In this document: positions 34,357 to 42,404 of the stretch, in pieces
Layout of the letters: each line of letters starts with the position of its first letter
Position numbering within the stretch: position 1 is the stretch's first letter
NCBI GenBank assembly: GCA_045576655.1
Contig: JAZNGW010000022.1
Coordinates: forward strand, 1 to 64,000
Reading direction: 5' to 3'
DNA: 64,000 bases
DNA from: RGIG8745 sp045576655
GTDB taxonomy: Bacteria; Bacteroidota; Bacteroidia; Bacteroidales; Bacteroidaceae
Position numbers and translations under genes: made by a program
The notes under the pieces: generated by a model
Database searches by the model: none
What the model saw: the letters and a program-made list of their open reading frames with translations, nothing else
What the model was told of the DNA's origin: nothing

Positions 34357-35001
34357 TTACTTTTTGTGAATGCAAATCTCTGCATCAATTATATAGATGT
34401 CACCATCATTGTCAATTAAAACATTGCGTGGTAGAATATCCCAAACATCGTATATCCCATTGGTGAAAAACCCCGTAGTTTCAGACCTCTGAAAGCCCAA
34501 TGCAGCCATGTAAGTGTCAATCATTATCTGTGTTGCAGGGCGGGAATTCTCTATGCGTGATTGACGAAAAATGGGTTGGATAGATCGTCCTTCAAATCCT
34601 GTGAATCCATGAAATTGGTATGCGGTATCAGGAAATAAAATATTATGCATCATGATTCTCCTGAACAACGAAACTATGTTGCCACTATTCATTAAATTAT
34701 TGACTTTGTATATGAACTCGTCAGAAACATATGTGTCATTTTCGTTACCGCTAGGGCCAGGAATTCCCAGGTCAAAAACTTGCATTATAGGAATCCAACA
34801 ACCGTTGTCTTTGGCAAACTGTTCTGCAAGTCTGAATTCTATTTCGTTGCGATTTACATTTGCCTTGCCATCTCCAGATTGCGCTTCATGTACTTGGCAA
34901 AGTCGTTCGAGTTCATTGGCGATTTCTTCGATGCGGCGATTTTCCTCATCTTGCGCTCTGTCGCTTCCTTGTGAAACTGATTTAAATAAGTCATAACCCA
35001 T
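34357..35001 (-). CDS. stand-alone kinase-like protein of the polyvalent-protein type
   Basis: A 214-residue cytoplasmic protein with no signal peptide. From about residue 58 it matches the serine/threonine/tyrosine kinase-like domain known from phage and mobile-element polyvalent proteins. It shows LAEQFAKDNGCWIPI, NDTYVSDEFIYKVNNL (the strand bearing the candidate lysine), HNILFPDTAYQFHGFTGF, YMAALGF and a compact catalytic/metal segment DILPRNVLIDNDGDIYIIDAE near the C-terminus. Residues 1-50 are polar and helical. Such domains usually sit inside very large polyproteins; here it is alone. It lies opposite in strand between two GLPGLI paralogues and carries its own promoter (35024), so it was probably inserted. 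The target is unknown. Confidence 0.72.
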   Translation of the reverse strand: MGYDLFKSVSQGSDRAQDEENRRIEEIANELERLCQVHEAQSGDGKANVNRNEIEFRLAEQFAKDNGCWIPIMQVFDLGIPGPSGNENDTYVSDEFIYKVNNLMNSGNIVSLFRRIMMHNILFPDTAYQFHGFTGFEGRSIQPIFRQSRIENSRPATQIMIDTYMAALGFQRSETTGFFTNGIYDVWDILPRNVLIDNDGDIYIIDAEICIHKK

Positions 35002-35023
35002 GATAATTGATTGATTGACGTCA

Positions 35024-35055
35024 CAAATTTAATAAAAGAAAATAATAATAGCAAT
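35024..35055 (-). promoter_or_regulatory. promoter of the kinase-like gene
   Basis: Minus-strand TAAATTTG (35024-35031) with ATTG at 35052-35055 after a 20-base spacer. It abuts the GLPGLI copy 2 start codon on the other strand. Confidence 0.5.
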
Positions 35056-35949
35056 ATGAATATGAAACTTATCAGCATTATCATTGCTCTGGCCGTGTGT
35101 GGCGGAGCGTTGGCACAACCGAAGTCAGCAAAAGGATGTTCTGCTCCGATTTACAGCAGGGACTTCGCGAAGATGGAAATACTGGATACCACAGAGCTGC
35201 GTGTGCGCTATGCTTTTTGTGCCGAGAAGATTGACGACCCGCTGACGTATATTGACCTGCAACGGCTCGATGTCGGCAGTCGCATCACAAAGTATTACAG
35301 CGAGTTTGTATATCAAAGCGACTCGCTCCGCACCCTGTGGGGCAAGAAAAATCCTGGGGCACGTTCCGCACCAAGTTGGATGGGCGTGAAAAGTCGCAAG
35401 TACGATCAGTGGAGTGAATACGAGTGGAGCGACTACTTCTTTGAGAACGGTCGACTGACGGAATACTGTCAGATGCCAATGTGGCTGCATCGCTATAACT
35501 CGAAATACACAGAACCTATTCCGAAACAGAAGTGGACGCTGACAAGCGAGACGCAGACGATCATCGGCTACAAGTGCCAGAAAGCTACGTGCCGTTTCCG
35601 TGGTCGTGATTTTGAGGCGTGGTTCACTACAGACATTCCCGTGAAACTCGGTCCGTGGAAGTTCGGCGGACTCCCGGGACTCATCCTTAAGGTTTATGAC
35701 AAAGACCGGCTCTACACCTTCGAGACTATCGGCATAGAGAAGCGAGCGCATCCTATCACCCGATTCAAGAGTTTTAAGGACTATACGAAATACTCCCGTG
35801 AGGAGGTTTGGAAGATGCAGCGCAAGTTCAACGAGAACTGGTACAAGGCTGTAGACTACCACAAAGGAACGGTAGATGCGTCGGGAAATTTTGTTATGGG
35901 CGAAGCCGTATCTATCCATTCGCCTTACGAACCGCTGGAGTTGGAGTAG
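35056..35949 (+). CDS. GLPGLI family secreted protein (copy 2)
   Basis: A 297-residue paralogue of the protein at 33469. I use the ATG of MNMKLISIIIALAVCGGALAQ; an upstream in-frame ATG would add 15 polar residues ahead of the signal peptide and overlap the divergent promoter. The signature GPWKFGGLPGLILKVYDKD and the IGYKCQKATCRFRGRDFEAWF block are conserved. The stop codon is 28 bases before the start of the outer-membrane beta-barrel gene, so they form an operon. Function is unknown, probably in the envelope with the barrel protein. Confidence 0.88.
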   Translation: MNMKLISIIIALAVCGGALAQPKSAKGCSAPIYSRDFAKMEILDTTELRVRYAFCAEKIDDPLTYIDLQRLDVGSRITKYYSEFVYQSDSLRTLWGKKNPGARSAPSWMGVKSRKYDQWSEYEWSDYFFENGRLTEYCQMPMWLHRYNSKYTEPIPKQKWTLTSETQTIIGYKCQKATCRFRGRDFEAWFTTDIPVKLGPWKFGGLPGLILKVYDKDRLYTFETIGIEKRAHPITRFKSFKDYTKYSREEVWKMQRKFNENWYKAVDYHKGTVDASGNFVMGEAVSIHSPYEPLELE

Positions 35950-35977
35950 AAGAATGACGAACTTAAAACTCATAAGC

Positions 35978-38662
35978 ATGAGACTTTTAGCAATAACATT
36001 TCTGTCATTCATGGTCGCACTGCCAATGATGGGGCAGACGATAATAGACGGCATGGTGACGGATTCGCTTGGAGTGTCCGTTGATGCCTATGTCACAGTG
36101 TCGCCAAAGGGTGAGAGCAGTATCATTGGTTTTGCCGATACTGACGTGAAGGGACATTACAGACTGGAGTTTACAACCGATGCGGATTCGGTGACAGTCA
36201 TTGCTGCCGGAATGGCTATAGGACAGCATGTGCGAGTGGTGGCAAACCGTTCGCAACGGCTCGACATTCGTGTGGGCAAGAAGACGATTGAACTGAAGGA
36301 AGTGTCGGTCAAGGCTCAGAAGATTCGTCTGGCGGGTGACACGCTGAAGTACAGTGTGGCGTCGTATGCACAGCAGGGCGACCGCGTCATTGGTGATGTG
36401 CTGAAGCGTATGCCTGGAATCGAGGTGTCGGAAAGCGGAAGGATAAAGTTTAACGGCAAGAGCATTAAGAAGTTCTACGTGGAGGACATGGACCTGTTGC
36501 AAGGACGCTACGGCATAGCCACCAATAATATCAACGCCCAGGATGTAGCAACAGTGGAAGTGCTGGAGAATCATCAGTCAATCAAATCGTTGCAGGGAAA
36601 GGTTCTGACTGACGATGTGGCGATAAATCTGAAACTGAGGGACTCTGCAAAGGGAACTGTGGCGGTCAACTCAATGTTTGGCGGAGGATATTGCCTGCCA
36701 AACGGCGAGAAACGGTTTGGAGGGTTGGAAGGCGGATTATGGGCTGCCGAACTCGTAGGTATGTACTTTGCTAAGACTCGCCAGAATATGACCTTGTATA
36801 AGGGCAACAACACGGGCGACGATGTGTCGAAGGAACTGACTGCCCATTACTCCAGCGTCAACAGCGTGGGACTTTATCCGTTTTGCCCTACAGGGGCGAT
36901 ACTTCCGTCGGGTTCCGGACTGCCGCAGAAACGCACGTTCGATAACCGCTCTCATGTGCTGACGGCAAACCATCTGGAGAAAGTGGACGAGGATGCGGAA
37001 CTGACGTTCAATCTTTCGTACTATGACGACAACATACGTCGTGAGGGCGATTCGCGGAGCGACATTTTCCTAAGCGACGAACGGCGTCTGCTCACTTCGG
37101 AGACTATGACTTCGCAGAGCCACATTCACAACTTGAGCGGACAGGCGCGCTATTGCCGCAATGCGTTTGACGGTTTCCTTGCCAACGTGCTGAAGTTTGA
37201 TGCCAACTGGAATTCCGATGATGTGGAGAGTCGCGTGGATTGGTCTTCCCCTGACGGGAGAAACGGTGGGGAGGTCGTGAATCAACACTTCGACCGTCCT
37301 GCCTTGTCGGTGAGCAACACGTTCAACACTATCCGCAACATTGGCAAACACAACCTTGACCTCCATTTCTCACTTGGCTATTCCCAACGTCCCAACACTC
37401 TGACGGTCGGCATCGACAGCCTTGCCTCAGCCAACCTGACGGAGTATGTGCAGGATGTCGATTCGCGTCACATCGCAGGCAATTTCCACACAAACTTCCG
37501 GATGGCGTTCGGCGGCTTCAAGGCTTCCTATGGGATTGTGGCGCATGCAAGCCTGCACGGAATAGAGACGAGTTTGGAGGCTGATAACCTCACAACCTTC
37601 CAACCTCATAGCCTCTTGAATGACCTTTGGTACAACACTTACGAAGTGACGCTCGGTCAGCACTACACATACGACTACCGCCGATTCCAAGTGAATCTCG
37701 GATGCCCGTTAAGTCTTTACACCCAGATGCTTGACGACAGGATTCGTGACTCTCGCGACACATACACTCATCTGCTTGTGTCGCCAACCCTCTCGATGAA
37801 ATATTACTGGCGCGACTGGTCGTCATCGATGAACGCGAGCTACAACAAGACAGTGGGCGACCCTGGCGGAATCTACAGCGGTTACATCATGCACAACTAC
37901 CGTTCCTTCCAGCGCAGCTATGTGGACCAACTCTCCGAGACCGACCGTTTCGGTGCAAACATATCGGTGAGTTACCGCAATGCGCTGACTGCCACATTTG
38001 TCAATGTCGGGGCAAGTTACTCACGCTCTCGCGACAACCAGATTTACGGTTACGACTACGATGGTGCCACAAGTGTGGTACAGGCTGTGGACCAGCGCAC
38101 CACTTCCGACAACTATAGTGTCAGTGGCGAACTGAACAAGGGTTTCGACTGGTTGCAGTCGTCATTCAGGGTCTTCGGAGGATATAGCGCGTCAAACAGC
38201 GAACATCTTGTCGGGGGAGTGGTCTATCCGTTCTCTTCTCGCACAGTGAGCATAGGCGGAGGAGGTACAATAACCCCTCTTCCGTGGCTCAACTTTGTGG
38301 TGAGCAGCGGTTATAGTTGGAACAGGAGTTTTGCCGACGGCAGTTCGGCAGACATGACGCAGACTGTGCGCACTGCAACACTGCGTTTCAAGATGAACAT
38401 GTACGTCACTAAACAGCTCACTCTGACTGCTACTGTTGAGGACAACTACAACAATCTGACGCAGACCGACCGCCATGCTTGGTTTGGCGACGTGCAGGCA
38501 AAGTACAAACTCGGCAAGGCGGATTTGGAACTGGAGGTGAACAACGTCTTCAACCAGAAGACCTATACCCGTGTGAACTACAGTGGGCTTGACATCCATG
38601 CTTCCTCAAGCCGCCTACGACCGATGAGCATTATTGCGAAGTTTAGGTTCAAGTTGCTGTAA
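35978..38662 (+). CDS. carboxypeptidase-regulatory-like / outer-membrane beta-barrel protein
   Basis: About 894 residues from the ATG of MRLLAITFLSFMVALPMMGQ, which starts a good signal peptide; ATG at 35954 is the alternative. An N-terminal carboxypeptidase-regulatory beta-sandwich (IDGMVTDSLGVSVDAYVTVS, about 19-100) is followed by a plug-like part (GDVLKRMPGIEVSESGRIKF) and a long barrel with aromatic strand ends, finishing KFRFKLL. It resembles the TonB-dependent receptor superfamily's barrel family but shows no TonB box that I could identify. GLPGLI plus this kind of barrel is a recurring Bacteroidetes pair. An octanucleotide tract lies inside the gene at 37582-37613. Confidence 0.82.
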   Translation: MRLLAITFLSFMVALPMMGQTIIDGMVTDSLGVSVDAYVTVSPKGESSIIGFADTDVKGHYRLEFTTDADSVTVIAAGMAIGQHVRVVANRSQRLDIRVGKKTIELKEVSVKAQKIRLAGDTLKYSVASYAQQGDRVIGDVLKRMPGIEVSESGRIKFNGKSIKKFYVEDMDLLQGRYGIATNNINAQDVATVEVLENHQSIKSLQGKVLTDDVAINLKLRDSAKGTVAVNSMFGGGYCLPNGEKRFGGLEGGLWAAELVGMYFAKTRQNMTLYKGNNTGDDVSKELTAHYSSVNSVGLYPFCPTGAILPSGSGLPQKRTFDNRSHVLTANHLEKVDEDAELTFNLSYYDDNIRREGDSRSDIFLSDERRLLTSETMTSQSHIHNLSGQARYCRNAFDGFLANVLKFDANWNSDDVESRVDWSSPDGRNGGEVVNQHFDRPALSVSNTFNTIRNIGKHNLDLHFSLGYSQRPNTLTVGIDSLASANLTEYVQDVDSRHIAGNFHTNFRMAFGGFKASYGIVAHASLHGIETSLEADNLTTFQPHSLLNDLWYNTYEVTLGQHYTYDYRRFQVNLGCPLSLYTQMLDDRIRDSRDTYTHLLVSPTLSMKYYWRDWSSSMNASYNKTVGDPGGIYSGYIMHNYRSFQRSYVDQLSETDRFGANISVSYRNALTATFVNVGASYSRSRDNQIYGYDYDGATSVVQAVDQRTTSDNYSVSGELNKGFDWLQSSFRVFGGYSASNSEHLVGGVVYPFSSRTVSIGGGGTITPLPWLNFVVSSGYSWNRSFADGSSADMTQTVRTATLRFKMNMYVTKQLTLTATVEDNYNNLTQTDRHAWFGDVQAKYKLGKADLELEVNNVFNQKTYTRVNYSGLDIHASSSRLRPMSIIAKFRFKLL
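37582..37613 (+). repeat. octanucleotide-period tract inside a coding sequence
   Basis: Units TGATAACC, TCACAACC, TTCCAACC, TCATAGCC lie within the barrel gene and encode about ADNLTTFQPHS, in an otherwise regular barrel. The 16-mer ATAACCTCACAACCTT is shared with the non-coding tracts at 43 and 31381. Confidence 0.7.
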
Positions 38663-38714
38663 AGACGGACTTTATGGGCTGATGGTGGATTTGTCATTTT
38701 GACCGCATAAAACA

Positions 38715-38750
38715 TTAGGAGGGTGCAACCGTTCGGATGTACCCTCCTAA
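38715..38750. terminator. bidirectional terminator between convergent genes
   Basis: Arms TTAGGAGGGT and ACCCTCCTAA enclose a further weak stem (CCGTTCGG). The flanks are AT-rich rather than pure T-runs. Confidence 0.65.
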
Positions 38751-38777
38751 TTATATCGAATGTGAATGTCTGCCTGT

Positions 38778-40286
38778 TTAGAACTTGAAGATGATAAGCA
38801 TTGCGTAACCAAGCACGAGACCGAGAATACCCATGATGATTCCGACTTTCATCATATCCTTCTGCTCGATGAAGCCGGTAGAGTGGGCGATAGCGTTTGG
38901 CGGTGTGCTGATAGGCAGAATCATAGAAACTGATGCAGAGATGGCTACGCCTACCATGAGCGCAGATGGACCTCCCATTGATGCGAATGCTTCTCCTGCA
39001 GTAGGGTCAGCGCTGATACCGCTTGCAACGAGTCCGAGGATAGGTGCGAGGAGCGATGCTGCTGCTGAGTGAGAGATGAAGTTGGAGAAGAGGAAACATA
39101 CGAGTCCTGAAATTATCATAACGATGAGTGGTGACCATGATGCAAACGGAATAGACTCAACAAGCACGTTTCCGAGTCCAGTCTTGTCGAGAGCGACACC
39201 AAGAGCGAAACCGCCGGCAACCATCCAAAGCACGCTCCAGTTGATTTCCTCAAGGTCGCGACGCTGAAGGATGCCTGTGGCACAGAACGCTGCGATAGGT
39301 ATCATTGCTACCACGTTGGTGTTGAGCCCCCAAAGTTCCTTGCCGAACATCCAGAGGAAAATTGTTACGATGAATGTGACGATTACAGTTGTAGTCTGAT
39401 AGCCTTTCTTCATTTCTCCCTCAATGACGAGATTAATTCTCTTCTGCTTGAATGGGAAGAGGAACTTCAGAAGGAACCATGATATGAAGAGCAGAATGAT
39501 TACAAATGGAGTCATGCGCATCATCCACTCAGGGAAAGTGATGTCAATGCCGTTGAACTTGTTGAGGTTGTCGAGAACAATGAGGTTTGGCGGTGTGCCG
39601 ATAGGGGTCATTATACCTCCGAGGTTGGCTCCTACAGGGATGGCAAGCGCAAGGGCGATACGTCCCTTTCCGTCGGCAGGAAGTGAACGAAGCACAGGTC
39701 CGAGGAATGCAAGCATCATAGCGGCTGTGGCAGTATTGCTGACAAATGCAGAGAAGAGCGCTGTCACGAGGATGAAGCCGAGAAGCACAGTCTCCGACTT
39801 TGTGCCGAAAGGCTTGAGAAGAACACGTGCCAATACAACGTCGAGCTTGGTCTTAGTCATACCGATGGCAAGCACAAAACCGCCGATAAACAGCATGATA
39901 GTAGGGTTGGCAAAGCAGTGCATGATGTCTGCATACTTTACAAATTCGCCGTACTCTTCGCTTGTGAGGAAACTGAATGCGCTGTTCGACACCGTCAATA
40001 GCATAATAACGACGACAATCATTGATGTGACCCATGATGCCAATGCCTCAGTAAGCCACATCAGCGCTGCAAATACAAATAATGCAATCACGCGGTGCTG
40101 AACCACAGTCAATCCTTTGAGTCCCATGTCATGGAACATTTCTGTAGGGATAAATGCCACTACGAGTGTGATCGCTGTAATGATTGCCATCTTGATAGCG
40201 TTGGTAGAAAGGTTTCTCCTTTTCTTCAACAGGTTTTTCTTATGGATTCTGTCAACAAGGTGAAATCCATGAAATTTTTTAAACAT
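38778..40286 (-). CDS. DASS/SLC13 family sodium:dicarboxylate-type anion transporter
   Basis: A 502-residue polytopic inner-membrane transporter. The two inverted-repeat signatures of the DASS family are clear. SNTATAAMMLAFLGPVL and IGTPPNLIVLDNLNK are in the first half; SNFISHSAAASLLAPIL and ISTPPNAIAHSTGFIEQK are in the second. These hold the sodium- and substrate-binding SN(T) and TPPN loops. In this family substrates are di- and tricarboxylates or sulfate. Succinate or fumarate handling would suit an organism with a methylmalonyl-CoA pathway, but the substrate cannot be read directly. Monocistronic, with a minus-strand promoter at 40364. Confidence 0.9.
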   Translation of the reverse strand: MFKKFHGFHLVDRIHKKNLLKKRRNLSTNAIKMAIITAITLVVAFIPTEMFHDMGLKGLTVVQHRVIALFVFAALMWLTEALASWVTSMIVVVIMLLTVSNSAFSFLTSEEYGEFVKYADIMHCFANPTIMLFIGGFVLAIGMTKTKLDVVLARVLLKPFGTKSETVLLGFILVTALFSAFVSNTATAAMMLAFLGPVLRSLPADGKGRIALALAIPVGANLGGIMTPIGTPPNLIVLDNLNKFNGIDITFPEWMMRMTPFVIILLFISWFLLKFLFPFKQKRINLVIEGEMKKGYQTTTVIVTFIVTIFLWMFGKELWGLNTNVVAMIPIAAFCATGILQRRDLEEINWSVLWMVAGGFALGVALDKTGLGNVLVESIPFASWSPLIVMIISGLVCFLFSNFISHSAAASLLAPILGLVASGISADPTAGEAFASMGGPSALMVGVAISASVSMILPISTPPNAIAHSTGFIEQKDMMKVGIIMGILGLVLGYAMLIIFKF

Positions 40287-40363
40287 TGTTTTATAGATTT
40301 ATAGAATTGATATTTTTTTGCTTGGTTCAGCATGGTGTTTCGACCTAAAAATCAAAACGATGG

Positions 40364-40393
40364 CAAAGTTAGGCATTTTTTGAGTTGTGACAA
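40364..40393 (-). promoter_or_regulatory. promoter of the DASS transporter gene
   Basis: Minus-strand TAACTTTG (40364-40371) with TTG at 40391-40393 after a 19-base spacer. Confidence 0.55.
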
Positions 40394-40770
40394 TGCGCGA
40401 TTATGGAAAAGGTGAAAAATAAAAAGGAAAGTTGACGATAAAAACTTGTGGCCTATTGAAAAAATATCAATTATATGGCTTTAGACTTGACGTTTTCAAT
40501 TCTTTTAGTTGTAATTTGCATACAAACTCACGCTGATGCTGGATGTATGCCAGAGGAAGGTGGGTGCAATTATTATATAAGGAAAGCGTTTACTTGACGC
40601 TTTGTTCTTGACTAACTTGAACTTCGCAAACTCAATTACCTGGTCAAAACAAAGCAACGGTAGATGCTCATGGGTATGTTATTTACTGCATTTTGCCATA
40701 TGCAAATTGTGCAAACCCCTTATTAGGGTCTGTGCGATTGCTTATGGTGAAATTAGCGTATATACATATC
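40394..40770. other. gene-free region upstream of the structured RNA
   Basis: About 375 bases without a convincing gene. A short hairpin AAAGCGT/ACGCTTT (about 40583-40603) and a small CCCCTTATTAGGG stem (about 40717-40729) are visible. A plus-strand frame at 40602-40871 ends in the RNA element and has no protein-like features. Confidence 0.45.
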
Positions 40771-40865
40771 CGTGGGCTTCTGCGTTGCTCGTCCGAACCA
40801 GGTGGGCAATGCGAAGGCCTAAGTTAGTGGGACGAGTGGCGAGTACAGACTCCCACGTTTTTTTT
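40771..40865 (+). ncRNA. candidate structured RNA or attenuator with mutually exclusive folds
   Basis: Four pairings can be drawn. P1: CGTGGG (40771-40776) with CCCACG (40852-40857). Helix A: GCTTC-GCGTTGC (40776-40788) with GCAATGCGAAGGC (40806-40818), one bulge and one G-U. Pseudoknot: TCGTCC (40789-40794) in the loop of helix A with GGACGA (40830-40835). Terminator: GTGGGA (40827-40832) with TCCCAC (40851-40856), followed by eight T. The terminator uses the 3' strands of both P1 and the pseudoknot, so the two states exclude each other. The next gene starts 90 bases later on the same strand. I cannot assign a known family; a 6S-like or other stable small RNA is an alternative. Confidence 0.5.
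40827..40865 (+). terminator. terminator arm of the structured RNA
   Basis: GTGGGA/TCCCAC with an 18-base loop and a T8 tract. It may end the RNA or act as a conditional terminator before the lipoprotein genes. Confidence 0.65.
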
Positions 40866-40955
40866 ATCTGATAATTTCTTAGTGCTTAATGGACTAACAT
40901 TGCTGAATCCGGGGAGTTTATAGGCATTTTTATAAAATTTATAAAATAAAATGTC

Positions 40956-41642
40956 ATGAATCGAATTATTAGTTTTGCAACTATTGTAATGATGAGTGCA
41001 ATCATTGCATCATGTAGCTCGTCTCAATCGCCAGAAGAACTTGCGTATGAGCAGTTGGATTTGGCTAAGCAGGAAGTGGAGATAGAAAATACGCCATTGT
41101 TTGGCGATTATATCTCGTGGAAAAATATTTATAACAAAGCCAATAGGAAAATAGGAGAGTGGTTTTATGGAAAGGAAAACGAAGTAGCTCCTTATGGCTA
41201 CAGATATGATGAGAAGAACCGAAAGTACTCAAAAGAAAAGGTTAAGGAGATGCGTGAGAAAGTGAAAGAATTTAGAGTCGTAAGGAGAGCGGCAGAAAAA
41301 ATTATCGACAGCCTTCACATGGAGAAGATACAAGAGTTTGATGGGCAGACACTGGACGTTACAATCAAATATGATACTAACAAGTATGTAGAACCAGGTG
41401 CTGTTTTTAGTTATACGTTTGAGACTTTAGCAAATGTACCTCAACTTACATTGTATGTTTCTGTGGATTATAAGAATCCCAATAGTTGGCAAACGCCTGT
41501 ATTGCTCGTGTTAGATGCAAACGGCAAAGTATTGAAGCGATGCTTCGGCAAAAAGGGATTGTCAAATAATGGACCATATGCACATTATGAATTCCGTATT
41601 GTTGACGAAGTAAAGGATGCAGTGTCCTTTGAAATTAAATAA
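40956..41642 (+). CDS. hypothetical lipoprotein
   Basis: A 228-residue lipoprotein with signal SFATIVMMSAIIASC (lipobox IASC). No known domain is recognised. A helical charged region (KEKVKEMREKVKEFRVVRRAAEK, about 105-127 in outline) is followed by a beta-rich C-terminal half (FSYTFETLANVPQLTLYVSV). The segment TPLFGDYISW near residue 49 is matched by SPLFGEFPFY in the next gene, so the two are probably distant paralogues. First of four same-strand genes for exported proteins; it follows the structured RNA by 90 bases. Confidence 0.7.
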   Translation: MNRIISFATIVMMSAIIASCSSSQSPEELAYEQLDLAKQEVEIENTPLFGDYISWKNIYNKANRKIGEWFYGKENEVAPYGYRYDEKNRKYSKEKVKEMREKVKEFRVVRRAAEKIIDSLHMEKIQEFDGQTLDVTIKYDTNKYVEPGAVFSYTFETLANVPQLTLYVSVDYKNPNSWQTPVLLVLDANGKVLKRCFGKKGLSNNGPYAHYEFRIVDEVKDAVSFEIK

Positions 41643-41661
41643 CAATAAAAAATGTAATATT

Positions 41662-42312
41662 ATGAACAAGTATGCAATTATTTTATTTGCAAGCCTTTTG
41701 GTGATGGCTTGCGGAAAAAGGGATAAGGCGGTTGATATTGCAAACGAGTACATCGAACTGACTGAGAAGCAGTTGGGCGGAATACAGAAATCCCCTTTGT
41801 TTGGTGAATTTCCTTTTTATTATGATTTATTGACGAATACAAGCCGTAATATTCAGATAGGGCTGAATAGGGAGAAAGACGAAATCAGGCGTACTGCAAG
41901 CGATGAGGAAAAGTGGGGAGAAATATACCAGTTGTCAGAACTGCAACAGAGGGCAAGAGTGTGTGCGGATAGTTTGATAAAGATAAAAATGTCGGAAGTG
42001 GTAGAAGAGTATGACGGAAAGGACGTGCCTGTTGAATATGACAAAACGGTTTTCGGTAAAATAGAAGCGAAGGTGAAGGCAGGTGATATTAACACCTTGT
42101 TGCCGGAAATATTTGTGGAGTTTGAGGTTCTTCATCTGCAACCTTCTTCCCAGAGCGCAGGGGTTAGTATCTTTGGGCAGGATGAAGTCGGCATGACTAT
42201 AAGTACACATCGTATGCGTAAAGTCAAGGAGGATGGTCTGAAAAGCACTTATGTGGTTCCAATCTCAGATGACGGAAAGTGGCTGTATGGCTTTGCCGTT
42301 TGTCCTAATTAG
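41662..42312 (+). CDS. hypothetical lipoprotein, distant paralogue of the preceding gene
   Basis: A 216-residue lipoprotein starting at MNKYAIILFASLLVMACGK (lipobox VMAC); an ATG 15 codons earlier lies inside the previous gene and lacks a signal peptide. SPLFGEFPFYYDLLTNTSRN, a helical SDEEKWGEIYQLSELQQRA segment and DSLIKIKMSEVVEEYDGKD line up with the upstream protein (DSLHMEKIQEFDGQ there). The spacing is 19 bases, so they are in one operon. Function unknown. Confidence 0.7.
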   Translation: MNKYAIILFASLLVMACGKRDKAVDIANEYIELTEKQLGGIQKSPLFGEFPFYYDLLTNTSRNIQIGLNREKDEIRRTASDEEKWGEIYQLSELQQRARVCADSLIKIKMSEVVEEYDGKDVPVEYDKTVFGKIEAKVKAGDINTLLPEIFVEFEVLHLQPSSQSAGVSIFGQDEVGMTISTHRMRKVKEDGLKSTYVVPISDDGKWLYGFAVCPN

Positions 42313-42404
42313 TAACTACAAAGAGAAGTGTTCGCCTATAACTGCCACTGGGATTTACTTCGCTTGATGGGGTGTAGGCTTTGTTGTATAAATAATTGAT
42401 TATT

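Noticed and set aside
35125..36054. Long minus-strand open frame opposite GLPGLI copy 2
   Set aside because: It is antisense to a gene with a clear signal peptide and family motif, and its translation is low in recognisable structure (shadow frame).
40602..40871. Possible small gene before the lipoprotein cluster
   Set aside because: The frame runs through the structured RNA and its terminator and shows no protein-like composition; the RNA interpretation explains the conserved-looking pairing.
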